Source: Erwinia mallotivora | GTDB taxonomy: Bacteria > Pseudomonadota > Gammaproteobacteria > Enterobacterales > Enterobacteriaceae | Length of the DNA stretch: 40,860 bases | Reading direction: 5' to 3' | Assembly (NCBI RefSeq): GCF_000590885.1 | Contig: NZ_JFHN01000072.1 | Location: 1-40,860, forward strand | Shown: positions 25,411 through 33,048 of the stretch, one piece after another | How the letters are laid out: each line of letters begins with the position of its first letter | Numbering within the stretch: the stretch's first letter is position 1 | Notes under the pieces: generated by a model | Told to the model about the DNA's origin: nothing | Databases searched by the model: none | The model's input: the letters and a program-made list of their open reading frames with translations, nothing else | Program-made: the position numbers and the translations under genes

Positions 25411-25698
25411 ATGAAAGAACCGATTTTCAAACAGATGCTACCGGACGGTAGGGTCGCTGTTACATTGCTTGTAAGCGACATTGAGATCGCAAATGAGCTA
25501 TTCAAGATTGCTAAAAAAAATGCAGTTGAAGTAGTAGAGGCTGAACCTGAAAAGCCCACAGTGAACAAAACAGCAGATAAAACAAATCAAGAAGAAATAT
25601 TTAAACGCATTTCAGCTATTGCTGATCAAATGACAAAAAAGGCACCAGAAAAGCAAGAAACTCTTGCGGAACGCCTTGCAAATAAAATCAAAAAATAA
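25411..25698 (+). CDS. Small acidic/basic helical protein, possible scaffold
   Basis: This 95-residue protein has an ordered N-terminal half (MKEPIFKQMLPDGRVAVTLL) and a Pro/Lys/Glu-rich linker leading to a charged helical C-terminus (ADQMTKKAPEKQETLAERLA). Its position just before the decoration and major capsid genes, size and charged helical tail are like small phage scaffolding proteins, but there is no sequence proof. GGAAG lies 9 bases before the ATG. Confidence 0.5.
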   Translation: MKEPIFKQMLPDGRVAVTLLVSDIEIANELFKIAKKNAVEVVEAEPEKPTVNKTADKTNQEEIFKRISAIADQMTKKAPEKQETLAERLANKIKK

Positions 25699-25710
25699 GG
25701 AGTTCAAAAT

Positions 25711-26070
25711 ATGGCACTTGTTGGTGTTAAAAATAACCCATACAACATTACAGATGTGGTATCTCACGAAATTATCCCCTTTAGTCGTAAGGTTCTCAAG
25801 ACCGCCCTTGCACAAGATGTGGTCCCAGGCTCTGTTATTGATGAATCTGGTGCGCTTGTAACAGGCGATTCAAATCAGGCATTTGTTGTACTGGAATATG
25901 TAAAGGCTTCATCTGAGCAAGTCTCCGTTCTCGTTGGTGGAACTAACATTTGGTATAAGAAGTTTGCTCTCCAAGCCGCTGATAAGGCAGGTGTAGATAA
26001 AGCTGTGCTGCTGCTGTTGCAGAACCCAGCAGTTCGTTTCTCGGACGCACCCGATTTCCAAACAACTTAA
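25711..26070 (+). CDS. Putative head decoration protein (lambda gpD-like)
   Basis: This 119-residue protein precedes the capsid gene, as gpD does in lambda. The pattern PGSVIDESGALVTGDSNQAF followed by VVLEYVKASSEQVSVLVGG matches the 'start from blank value, bounded value, channel of beta strands' layout of gpD/HDPD decoration proteins, which stabilise expanded capsids. The ribosome site AAGGAG is strong. Identification is by pattern and gene order, not alignment. Confidence 0.6.
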   Translation: MALVGVKNNPYNITDVVSHEIIPFSRKVLKTALAQDVVPGSVIDESGALVTGDSNQAFVVLEYVKASSEQVSVLVGGTNIWYKKFALQAADKAGVDKAVLLLLQNPAVRFSDAPDFQTT

Positions 26071-26084
26071 TAAGGATAATAATA

Positions 26085-26903
26085 ATGGCAACTTTAATTG
26101 ATTATAGTGCTTTCGGTTTGGTTGATTTGACCCCGGCCTTTACCGTTACTTCCCAGCAGAATTACCTTTTACAGGCTCTTAATATTTTTGAATCTGTTGG
26201 CTCAGAAACCATTAAGATTAGTTTTGACCGTATCGTTGAGAGCAATAAGTCACTGCTTAACGATCCTAAGAAACGTTACAGCTTTGAGCACAACTCAACA
26301 GCCCGTGGCGATGCAACTAACTTCTTGATTGAATGTCCTTATTTCCTGCGTTCAGATCAGGTTAGTGCCGCAGATTTCCAGCGTGGCAATCGTCGTCCAG
26401 GCCGTGATGAGTATGACCAAGTCGCAGATAGTGCAGAAGGTTTGTATAGCAATATGACCCGTGTAATAGTCTTTGCTGGTCGGAATGTGTATAACAAGCT
26501 TCGATTCCATCCCAGTATGAAAAGTGCTTTCCAGTATGTCTCACCATTGGATGTCGAAAATATCATTACTAAACGCAGGGAATTGCTGCCAAACGTGCAA
26601 ACAATGACCGTGCCGGGCCTGAGTCTGGATGTTGTAAGTGTAGCTGACCCCTTGCTCACGCAATATATCGGCGCTGATGAGCTGATTCTGGTGCCTATCT
26701 TCCGTGCAGGAACAAACGCCTACAATCATATTTACACTCCCGCAAGTACAAACACTAAACTGGCTCGTACAGGTGTTGCCGCAGAGTATTTCAGTTATAT
26801 GATTGAAAAGGATTTGGGAGAGACCGATATTTATTTTGAGGCCTCTATTCTCCCAGTGAATAATGTGACCAGTTCGATCCTTAAGGTCAGCGTCAAAATT
26901 TAA
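26085..26903 (+). CDS. Putative phage major capsid protein (gpE-like, HK97 fold)
   Basis: This 272-residue protein fits the gpE-type major capsid family: an N-terminal hydrophobic start (IDYSAFGLVDLTPAFTVTSQ), a segment of the form ETIKISFDRIVESNK then an FEH loop, a Phe/Pro-containing part (LRFHPSMKSAFQYV), and a C-terminus rich in beta strands (ETDIYFEASILPVNNVTSSI). It is shorter than lambda gpE (341). It follows the decoration gene by 14 bases. Codon use is richer in GC than the early genes. The stop overlaps the next start, so a membrane peptide is coupled to it. Confidence 0.65.
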   Translation: MATLIDYSAFGLVDLTPAFTVTSQQNYLLQALNIFESVGSETIKISFDRIVESNKSLLNDPKKRYSFEHNSTARGDATNFLIECPYFLRSDQVSAADFQRGNRRPGRDEYDQVADSAEGLYSNMTRVIVFAGRNVYNKLRFHPSMKSAFQYVSPLDVENIITKRRELLPNVQTMTVPGLSLDVVSVADPLLTQYIGADELILVPIFRAGTNAYNHIYTPASTNTKLARTGVAAEYFSYMIEKDLGETDIYFEASILPVNNVTSSILKVSVKI

Positions 26904-27034
26904 TGAAGCGTTTTAGTATCCTGCTGTTTCTCTTCGTCATTGAAATGGCGGTTTACTTTGGATTAGTGAATGCAGGGTATCATTACATACCCTTTCATTT
27001 ATTATTCCCTCTATTAAAACAATTTATTGAATAA
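26903..27034 (+). CDS. 43-residue single-span membrane peptide coupled to the capsid gene
   Basis: The frame starts in the TAATG overlap with the capsid stop and encodes MKRFSILLFLFVIEMAVYFG, then a short extramembrane part ending LLKQFIE. One clear transmembrane helix with a positively charged N-terminus suggests insertion in the inner membrane. Tight coupling to a capsid gene is unusual. It could be holin-like or a small assembly factor. No homologue recognised. Confidence 0.6.
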   Translation: MKRFSILLFLFVIEMAVYFGLVNAGYHYIPFHLLFPLLKQFIE

Positions 27035-27044
27035 GGATTAGAAT

Positions 27045-27236
27045 ATGAAAATATTATTCAAGAAAGATAATGGCCAGGTCGTTGATTTTAACGTGAGAGA
27101 AGATCAATTGTCTTCTGTACTCAATATCGCCGGAATGTGCAGACTGCTTGACTTGCCTTACGAAAGAGTTAAGTCACGTATTAATCGGGGCTGGCATCCG
27201 CTTTTAGCGCTGAGCACATCTGAGTCAGAAGAATAA
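27045..27236 (+). CDS. Small HTH-type protein
   Basis: This 63-residue protein carries a segment (AGMCRLLDLPYERVKSRINR followed by GWHPLLAL) typical of small phage proteins with a helix-turn-helix that ends in R-x-x-R-G-W. These motifs occur in phage regulators and next to homing endonucleases. The ribosome site AAGGATT is moderate. It is followed by an intrinsic terminator at 27261. Confidence 0.6.
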   Translation: MKILFKKDNGQVVDFNVREDQLSSVLNIAGMCRLLDLPYERVKSRINRGWHPLLALSTSESEE

Positions 27237-27260
27237 ATAAACTGATAAAGTTATCAAGAT

Positions 27261-27296
27261 AACCCCTGTCCCTTTAACCGGGGATGGGGTTTTTTA
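27261..27296 (+). terminator. Intrinsic terminator between HTH gene and tape-measure-like gene
   Basis: AACCCC-TG-TCCC pairs with GGGGA-T-GGGGTT around a short loop (27261-27290), followed by TTTTTT. It ends the capsid transcript 25 bases before the next gene. Confidence 0.85.
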
Positions 27297-27321
27297 TTAT
27301 AAAAAATTTAAGGAGTTAATT

Positions 27322-29211
27322 GTGTCTACAAATATAACGGGTGCCAGGATTATTAACAAGGTTGTTTATGATTCTGATAGAGCTTCATTACGCCGCGTAA
27401 GAAAAGAACTACAGGCATTAAAAAACCTTTCAGCTAAACAAAGCGTGGATAGTGCCAAAGCTGAAATCAAAGCTGCAAAAGATGCTGCAAATGCACAAAT
27501 TGCGCAGACAAAAAGGGTCATTCAGTTTCATCAACAGCAGGAAAGAAAAGGAAAAGGAACTGGGATGGTTGGCACTGCTGCTATGTATGACCCGGCAAAA
27601 GTAGCCCGTCAGACCGCTCAGATGAATAATCTTGCACAAAAAAGTGTTTCTGAGCGGATGCGTCAGCAGGAAAGACAACAGAAAGCAGCAGCTAAGCAGA
27701 GAAAAGATGCTTTAGACCGGGATATCAACGGAATTATGGGCTTGAGAAAGACAGCATTTGATATCAACAGATTGCAAGGTCTGGATATAGGTAAACGTTA
27801 TGAGGCTATCCAACAGGCTCGGAAATTAGCTGATGAGTACAAGCGTGGAAATTTAGAGATCGGCGAGATGCGCGAGGGCCTACGTCAAGTAAAAGTGCTT
27901 ACCTCCGCTACAGCTCGTGAAGCCCGCAAGATGGCTAAACGTGATGGCAGACCAACTAAAAAGGGAAATAGCAACTGGCTAACTTCTGGAGCAGCCTTTG
28001 GAGGATTTGTACCTGCATTAAGTCTCGCCGGAGCTACCTATGGCGCGATTCATACAACGAGAAGTAATCTCAGCGATAGCATTGACCGCCAGGCTGGGAG
28101 GCGCATGCAAAAGAGTATGGGCCTAGACCCCCTTGAAGGGCAAGCACTCCAGCAGGCCATCTTTCAACAGACAGGCCAGAATTTCTCAGCAGACAAGCTT
28201 TCAAATATATCTAAAGACGTACAGGATAAAGTTGGACAGCTATCACAAGGCCAATGGAAGCAAAACAAAAAAGACGGAACCTGGAATTTCTCTGGTGGTG
28301 GTGAACTTTCAGATTGGCTAAATATTATGACTACAAGAGGTGGTTATGGTCGAGACGAAGCCGTTCAGACATTAAGAAATGCCAAAGGGCCTGTAGAGTT
28401 TGCTTTGATTCTGGAAAATCTTAAAAAACAAGCAAAACTAACAGATACAGAATTCACAGCTTTATCTGAATCCGTTGATGACCTTTCTTATGTAACTAAA
28501 TCCATAGGACCAGAGGCTGAAAATGTCACAAAGAATCTGAATGAGATTGCACGTAGCGGACTGGCCCTGACTGACCAACAGCAGAAATATATTGAATCTC
28601 TTTCAGAATTGTCTACGAAAACAAGAATGGTTAGTGAAAACCTGAGTGATAATTTCTCTGCATCTTTTGCAAAAGGGTTGTCAGATGCAGGTTTAACCGC
28701 TGGCAAGCTAACTGATGACTTGTTAGAGCTTCGCCCCATTGTAAAAACGCTGGGGCATGAATTTGGTGAGTTAACAGCGAATATCTTGAGTTTGCTTAGA
28801 CATATACCCGGCACACAGAGCTACAACAGGCAAGCATACAGTGATGCGCAGGCCAACCAAAAATGGGCCTCTAAGCAAAATGACCCGGTTGTCAGTTGGT
28901 TAGTTGAACGCTGGAGTAGCACCAGTACAGCAGGTGCTCAAGGTTGGAATGATGCGGTTCAGCAGAACAGAGATGGTAATCAGAATAATATGTTCACCAA
29001 TATCAAATCTGATTGGATGTCCCAGGCCACACAGGGGAATCCCTTTGCTATGCAACTTCCAAACCTTCAATTGTCGATGGCTGGAAATGTCAATGTCAAC
29101 GTCAATGCAGGTGAATTAACCTCTCTCTTTAACGCAGAAATGGACAGCAGGATTACCAACTCCTGGGATGCTGCAACCTTCGATTTGAACCAATCTAATT
29201 CATATAATTGA
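27322..29211 (+). CDS. Putative tape-measure/internal virion-like protein
   Basis: This 629-residue protein starts with GTG after AAGGAG. It has an N-terminal beta-like start (ARIINKVVYDSDRASLRRVR), a long coiled-coil rich in Ala, Lys and Gln (about residues 20-140), a hydrophobic segment (AAFGGFVPALSLAGATYGAI, about 228-247), a middle helical region (GLDPLEGQALQQAIFQQTGQ), and a C-terminus with NVNVNVNAGEL repeats. This layout fits phage tail tape-measure or DNA-ejection proteins, but the length is short. No other tail gene follows. The 27261 terminator precedes it, so it depends on read-through or its own promoter. Confidence 0.55.
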   Translation: MSTNITGARIINKVVYDSDRASLRRVRKELQALKNLSAKQSVDSAKAEIKAAKDAANAQIAQTKRVIQFHQQQERKGKGTGMVGTAAMYDPAKVARQTAQMNNLAQKSVSERMRQQERQQKAAAKQRKDALDRDINGIMGLRKTAFDINRLQGLDIGKRYEAIQQARKLADEYKRGNLEIGEMREGLRQVKVLTSATAREARKMAKRDGRPTKKGNSNWLTSGAAFGGFVPALSLAGATYGAIHTTRSNLSDSIDRQAGRRMQKSMGLDPLEGQALQQAIFQQTGQNFSADKLSNISKDVQDKVGQLSQGQWKQNKKDGTWNFSGGGELSDWLNIMTTRGGYGRDEAVQTLRNAKGPVEFALILENLKKQAKLTDTEFTALSESVDDLSYVTKSIGPEAENVTKNLNEIARSGLALTDQQQKYIESLSELSTKTRMVSENLSDNFSASFAKGLSDAGLTAGKLTDDLLELRPIVKTLGHEFGELTANILSLLRHIPGTQSYNRQAYSDAQANQKWASKQNDPVVSWLVERWSSTSTAGAQGWNDAVQQNRDGNQNNMFTNIKSDWMSQATQGNPFAMQLPNLQLSMAGNVNVNVNAGELTSLFNAEMDSRITNSWDAATFDLNQSNSYN

Positions 29212-29983
29212 TAAATATGTAAGTTTAGGCAGAGCGTTTGTCTATTCTTACTTTTTGTTATTATTAGGCCCCTCATCATCACTTACCCTTATGGCAAATT
29301 TCAGAGATTCCAAAACGCTTCAGGTGTTCGTATAGCGTGTACCAAAAACAGGTACACACGGGGTTCATAAAAGGTGGGATACACAAGGAGATACACTGCT
29401 GAACTTGTTATTTCAAGTTATTGAATTTATTAAATTTTTTATTTTTATTGACCGCCTTCCCAGGCGTCATGTTGGATGTAAATTTCTTTTATTTTCAATT
29501 ACTTAAATTTGCGTAACATTATACAGACATTTCACCACAGTGTAACCTTCTTTGTTGCCGCCCGGACAACGTACCTTTCGCGCCCTGTCTGATGAAAAGA
29601 CTGGCCATCTTCATGAAAGAAGATTACCCGGCGGACCATTCAACTCCCGACCGTGAAGTAATGGTATTACACAATTTTTCGCTGATAAAAGGGCAACTAT
29701 CAGCTTAATACCCCAAACACTTTCGTTCAGGTCTTATTGTTTCATCTCGCCATAAGCAGATATATCTGACACTACCATCCTGGTTTTAAATTTTATTGGT
29801 TTGAATATTTTCGATTCGGGAAAATGACTTAATTCAACTGTGTGACTTCAGGGTGAAATTGCAGCTAAGGAATAATCCTATTATCAATCGGTTAGATTTC
29901 GTGTAAACCGTTTAACATAGCTAATGAATGGTTTCAGCTCATCAACCTGAATCCTCCCTGAAACAACAGAGTGTCGGAAATTT
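29212..29983. other. Right border region with gene fragments
   Basis: No intact gene is supported in 770 bases. A perfect 7-bp palindrome GTGTACC-n7-GGTACAC (29337-29357) is followed by a strong ribosome site AAGGAG (29385-29390), but the expected start is CTGCTG and the frame dies quickly. This looks like the front of a lost gene, perhaps another integrase. A 38-codon frame at 29592-29708 (MKRLAIFMKEDYPADHSTPD at the start) may be another fragment. No direct repeat matching 19362-19485 is visible, so attL/attR are not identified. Confidence 0.5.
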
Positions 29984-31135
29984 ATGAAGATTGCGATTAG
30001 TGGCACAGGATATCCGGAGCAGAGAAACATTATTGTTGATCCGCAAAATGACTACGTTAATTGCAAAAAGAAAAACATCTATTCTTATATCAATGTGATA
30101 CGCAGTAAATTTCTCAAGAAAAACAAAACCTTTTTGTTCCAGTGCTTACCGGGCACCCTGCCTGCTGGTACTCAGGTTATTCATCTTTTTAATGAGGTTG
30201 CCCGCACCTCGCATCCATGGGTGGCTACTTTTGAGACAGAAATCCCCAGAGTACTGCCTGTCGCGGGTGTGGCTAAGACAGAGAATCCTGAACTGCATCA
30301 CCTTCTCGGGCTGGCTGCCGATAAATCCTGCATCCGTTTGATTGCCATCTCAGAGTCCACCCTTCAGATTCAGAACAAACTGTTACAGGCTTTTCCGGCC
30401 TGGCAAAAAGTAATCAGCGAGAAATTATGTGTGTTACACCCGCCACAACCGGTACTGGCCGGCAATGCACGCCAGGTGCAGAGCGGCAAGGTGAATTTCA
30501 CTTTTGTGGGCAATGAGTTTTATCGTAAGGGCGGAGCGGAAGTGGTTCTGGCATTCTCGGCGCTGGCAGATGAGGGATTAATTAACAGCGATGACGTACA
30601 GGTAAATCTGATTGGTGATTTATCCCGCAAACACAACATTGCCCATCGTGGCTGGCAGGACACAGCAGATTTTCACCGCCATATTGAAAGTCAGCTGGCA
30701 AAATACCCTTTTTTCAGACACCACAGCAGCCTGCCTAATGCGCAAGTGATGACGTTGCTGGCTGAGAGTGATGTCGGGTTATTACCCACCTGGCAGGACA
30801 CCTATGGCTTTTCAGTGCTTGAAATGCAGGCCAGCGGTTGTCCGGTTATCACCACCAATCTGCGCGCGCTACCAGAAATAAATCCGGACGCCGCTGGATG
30901 GCTGATTAACTGCCCACTGAACGATATGTATGAATTTGATGTGAACAGTGCGAGCGCTAAAGAAAAGTTAAGGAAATCCATCGTCGGGCAGCTCAAGGCG
31001 CATGTTCTTTCCGCCCTGCATAACCGTGATGACATCAGCGCGAAATCTGCCCGTTCGCTGGAAAGGATAAAAGATGAACACGATCCAACCAGATTCAAAC
31101 AGCAACTGAATAATATCTATTCATCTGCCCGATAA
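29984..31135 (+). CDS. GT4-family glycosyltransferase
   Basis: This 383-residue cytoplasmic GT-B enzyme probably transfers a sugar from a nucleotide-sugar donor during surface polysaccharide synthesis. The C-terminal Rossmann domain shows the GT4 donor-site pattern: VNFTFVGNEFYRKGGAEV (about 168-185) and the E-x7-E motif region FSVLEMQASGCPVITTNLRA, ending ALPEI. The acceptor is unknown. The ribosome site CGGA lies 7 bases before the ATG. It stands alone, converging on yciO through a bidirectional hairpin. It is not part of the usual trp-region synteny of enterics. Confidence 0.85.
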   Translation: MKIAISGTGYPEQRNIIVDPQNDYVNCKKKNIYSYINVIRSKFLKKNKTFLFQCLPGTLPAGTQVIHLFNEVARTSHPWVATFETEIPRVLPVAGVAKTENPELHHLLGLAADKSCIRLIAISESTLQIQNKLLQAFPAWQKVISEKLCVLHPPQPVLAGNARQVQSGKVNFTFVGNEFYRKGGAEVVLAFSALADEGLINSDDVQVNLIGDLSRKHNIAHRGWQDTADFHRHIESQLAKYPFFRHHSSLPNAQVMTLLAESDVGLLPTWQDTYGFSVLEMQASGCPVITTNLRALPEINPDAAGWLINCPLNDMYEFDVNSASAKEKLRKSIVGQLKAHVLSALHNRDDISAKSARSLERIKDEHDPTRFKQQLNNIYSSAR

Positions 31136-31189
31136 CTGCCCCTGATGGTTCAGCGCCACAACCGGCGGCAGTTTTACATTAAAATCCGT

Positions 31190-31222
31190 CAGCCATAAGG
31201 AACAGCACGCCTTATGGCTGGT
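31190..31222. terminator. Bidirectional hairpin between converging genes
   Basis: CAGCCATAAGG (31190-31200) and CCTTATGGCTG (31210-31220) form a perfect 11-bp stem with a 9-base loop. It lies between the stops of the glycosyltransferase (plus) and yciO (minus) and probably ends both transcripts, though the T-tracts are weak. Confidence 0.65.
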
Positions 31223-31240
31223 TGTTTCCCTTCTGCGTTA

Positions 31241-31861
31241 TCACAGAAAAGGCTGAACATCTCCGACACCTTCCCTGACTACAACTGGCGCGTCTTCAGT
31301 AAGATCAATCACCGTAGTCGGCTGCTGGCCCAGATAGCCACCATGAATAATCAGGTCTACCAGCTTACCTGTACTGTCCTGAATGGCCTCCGGATCGGAT
31401 TCGGTGAAATCATTGCCGGGTAGCATCAGGGAGGTCGACATCAGCGGTTCATTCAGTGCTTCAAGCAACGCCAGCGCGATCTGGTTTGAAGGTACGCGCA
31501 GGCCAATGGTTTTTCGCTTCTCACTCATCAGCCGCCGGGGCACTTCTTTGGTTGCTTTCAGAATAAACGTGTAATTCCCGGGCGTATTATTTTTGATCAG
31601 CCGGAAGGCACTGTTATCGACGTGAGCATAGGTAGAGAGTTCCGAGAGATCGCGACACATCAACGTAAAGTTGTGGTCGCCATCCAACTGCCTGATGCGG
31701 CAGATGCGCTCCATGGCATTTTTATCTTCCAGCCGACAGCCAAGCGCATAACCGGAGTCGGTCGGATAGACAATCACTGCGCCTTTAGTCAGCAGTTCCA
31801 CCGCCTGTTTAATCAGGCGAGGCTGGGGATTTTCCGGGTGAACATAAAAAAACTGACTCAT
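31241..31861 (-). CDS. yciO: Sua5/YciO/YrdC family protein YciO
   Basis: YciO (206 residues, same as E. coli) is a paralogue of the threonylcarbamoyl-AMP synthase TsaC (YrdC). It can bind nucleotides and RNA; its physiological role is not settled. The YrdC-fold motifs YPTDSGYALGCRL and IGLRVPSNQIALALL are clear. The ATG has GAGG upstream. It lies 32 bases downstream of rnm on the same strand, as in E. coli. Confidence 0.95.
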   Translation of the reverse strand: MSQFFYVHPENPQPRLIKQAVELLTKGAVIVYPTDSGYALGCRLEDKNAMERICRIRQLDGDHNFTLMCRDLSELSTYAHVDNSAFRLIKNNTPGNYTFILKATKEVPRRLMSEKRKTIGLRVPSNQIALALLEALNEPLMSTSLMLPGNDFTESDPEAIQDSTGKLVDLIIHGGYLGQQPTTVIDLTEDAPVVVREGVGDVQPFL

Positions 31862-31893
31862 AAAAACCTCTTGTCTGCCGCATCACCGACGGT

Positions 31894-32769
31894 TCAACGT
31901 TTCGCGATGTCGGGAAAACGCTGCCAGACGGCCTCAACACCGCCCGGCAACCATAATTTTTTTCCCAGCTCTATCCACGCACAGGGTTGATGGAAATCAG
32001 AACCCTGTGACGCAGCCAGCTGGAAGTCCTGGGCGTAGCGCGCCAGCTGGCTTCGTTCCTGGGGGGGCTGCTGGCACTGCGCCACTTCCATCGCATCGCC
32101 TCCGGCTTCACAGAAGCAGGTCAGCAGACGCTTTAACCATTTGGCCGACAATCCGTACCGCCCCGGATGCGCCAGGACGGCGCAGCCGCCAGAATGATGA
32201 ATCGCATCAACAGCTTGTTTAATTGTACACCACTGGGGTGGCACGTAGCCGGTTTTCCCTCTGGCAAGATATTTTCTGAAAACCTGCGCCATATTCTCCG
32301 CCTGACCCTGCGCAATCAGAAAACGGTCGAAGTGACCGCGGGTTACCGCCCCGCCCTCTGCCAGCGCCAGTGCCCCCTCCAGCGCACCGGGAATGTGAGC
32401 TTTCTCAAGACGTTCCGCCATCAGCGTTGCACGGGACAGACGTCGTTCACTCTACTCATGCAGAAATACCGTCATCGCCGGGTGGCACTCATCAATACCC
32501 AGCCCGACAATATGAATCTCATGATTTTCCCACAGAGAAGAGATTTCCACGCCAGCTATCAGCTTTAGCGGGAGTTGATGGTGGGCAACAGCCTCGCGCG
32601 CTGGTTGAATACCGGCAATGGTGTCATGATCGGTGATCGCCAGCACCCCAACACGATGCTCAACGGCTCTCAGCACCAGCTCCTGCGGCGAGAGTAATCC
32701 GTCAGAAGCCTTTGTATGGCTGTGGAGATCGTATACAGGCCAGGGATTATCGGTCATTACATCGCTCAC
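31894..32769 (-). pseudogene. rnm: RNase AM (PHP-domain exonuclease), interrupted by an in-frame TAG
   Basis: rnm (formerly yciV/trpH) encodes a 5'-3' exonuclease that trims the 5' ends of 5S, 16S and 23S rRNA and destroys pAp. The PHP metal motifs are there (DLHSHTKASDG, ITDHDT, GVEIS, and LAHPGRY with GSDFHQP in the second half). The frame is broken by TAG at 32454-32452, at the codon after VFLHE, where E. coli has a glutamine (CAG to TAG). Downstream the same frame continues SERRLSR to an intact C-terminus. The start is GTG 32769 with GGAG upstream. Suppression or re-initiation at ATG 32421 (175 residues) would lack the first metal site. Confidence 0.88.
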
Positions 32770-32840
32770 AACGACTCCGGATTAAGTGGATTGCACAGCC
32801 GCGCATGATACGCAGATTTAATGACGGGGGAAAAAGAGTA

Positions 32841-32877
32841 TTGACTTTTTTTCCCTGAACCAGTTAACTAGTACGCA
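32841..32877 (+). promoter_or_regulatory. trp promoter and TrpR operator
   Basis: TTGACT (32841-32846) and TTAACT (32864-32869) are 17 bases apart. The operator GAACCAGTTAACTAGTACGC (32857-32876) overlaps the -10 and differs by one base in the core from the E. coli TrpR site. Tryptophan-loaded TrpR would block initiation. Confidence 0.93.
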
Positions 32878-32903
32878 AGTTCACACGCAGGGGTATCTGG
32901 ATC

Positions 32904-32954
32904 ATGACAATCACCAATACAACGATGACAGGCTGGTGGCGCACTTTTCCCTGA
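32904..32954 (+). CDS. trpL: trp leader peptide TrpL
   Basis: This 16-residue leader peptide reads MTITNTTMTGWWRTFP. The tandem Trp codons (residues 11-12) are the sensor: ribosome stalling there when Trp-tRNA is scarce favours the antiterminator. It is longer and different in its first half from E. coli ([14 protein letters not shown]) but keeps the WWRT core. An ATG at 32925 could also serve as start. Confidence 0.92.
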   Translation: MTITNTTMTGWWRTFP

Positions 32955-33025
32955 ACGGGCGAAGGATGGATGCACGCAACCAGCGAAATGCAGATACCCG
33001 GCCCGCACCAGCGGGCTTTTTTTTT
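32932..33025 (+). promoter_or_regulatory. trp attenuator
   Basis: Segment 1 (GGCTGGTGGCGCA, about 32931) can pair with segment 2 (TGCACGCAACCAGC, about 32971-32984). The 3:4 terminator is GCCCGC / GCGGGC (33001-33006 with 33011-33016) followed by nine T residues. A 9-base complement also links GGGTATCTG (32891-32899) near the trpL start to CAGATACCC (32991-32999), as in E. coli. Confidence 0.93.
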
Positions 33026-33048
33026 AGCAAATTTCAGAGAGTGTCCTG

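Noticed and set aside
19362..29983. tRNA gene or attachment-site duplication for the element
   Set aside because: No cloverleaf and no direct repeat of convincing length was found between 19362-19485 and 29212-29983; short shared words such as AAACGCT are within chance.
31622..31990. Plus-strand frame opposite yciO and rnm
   Set aside because: It lies antisense to two recognised genes and has no ribosome site or family pattern.
29291..33040. Shared 14-mer GCAAATTTCAGAGA near 29294 and in the trpE leader
   Set aside because: A 14-base match is expected by chance a few times in a 40-kb window, and the two contexts are unrelated.
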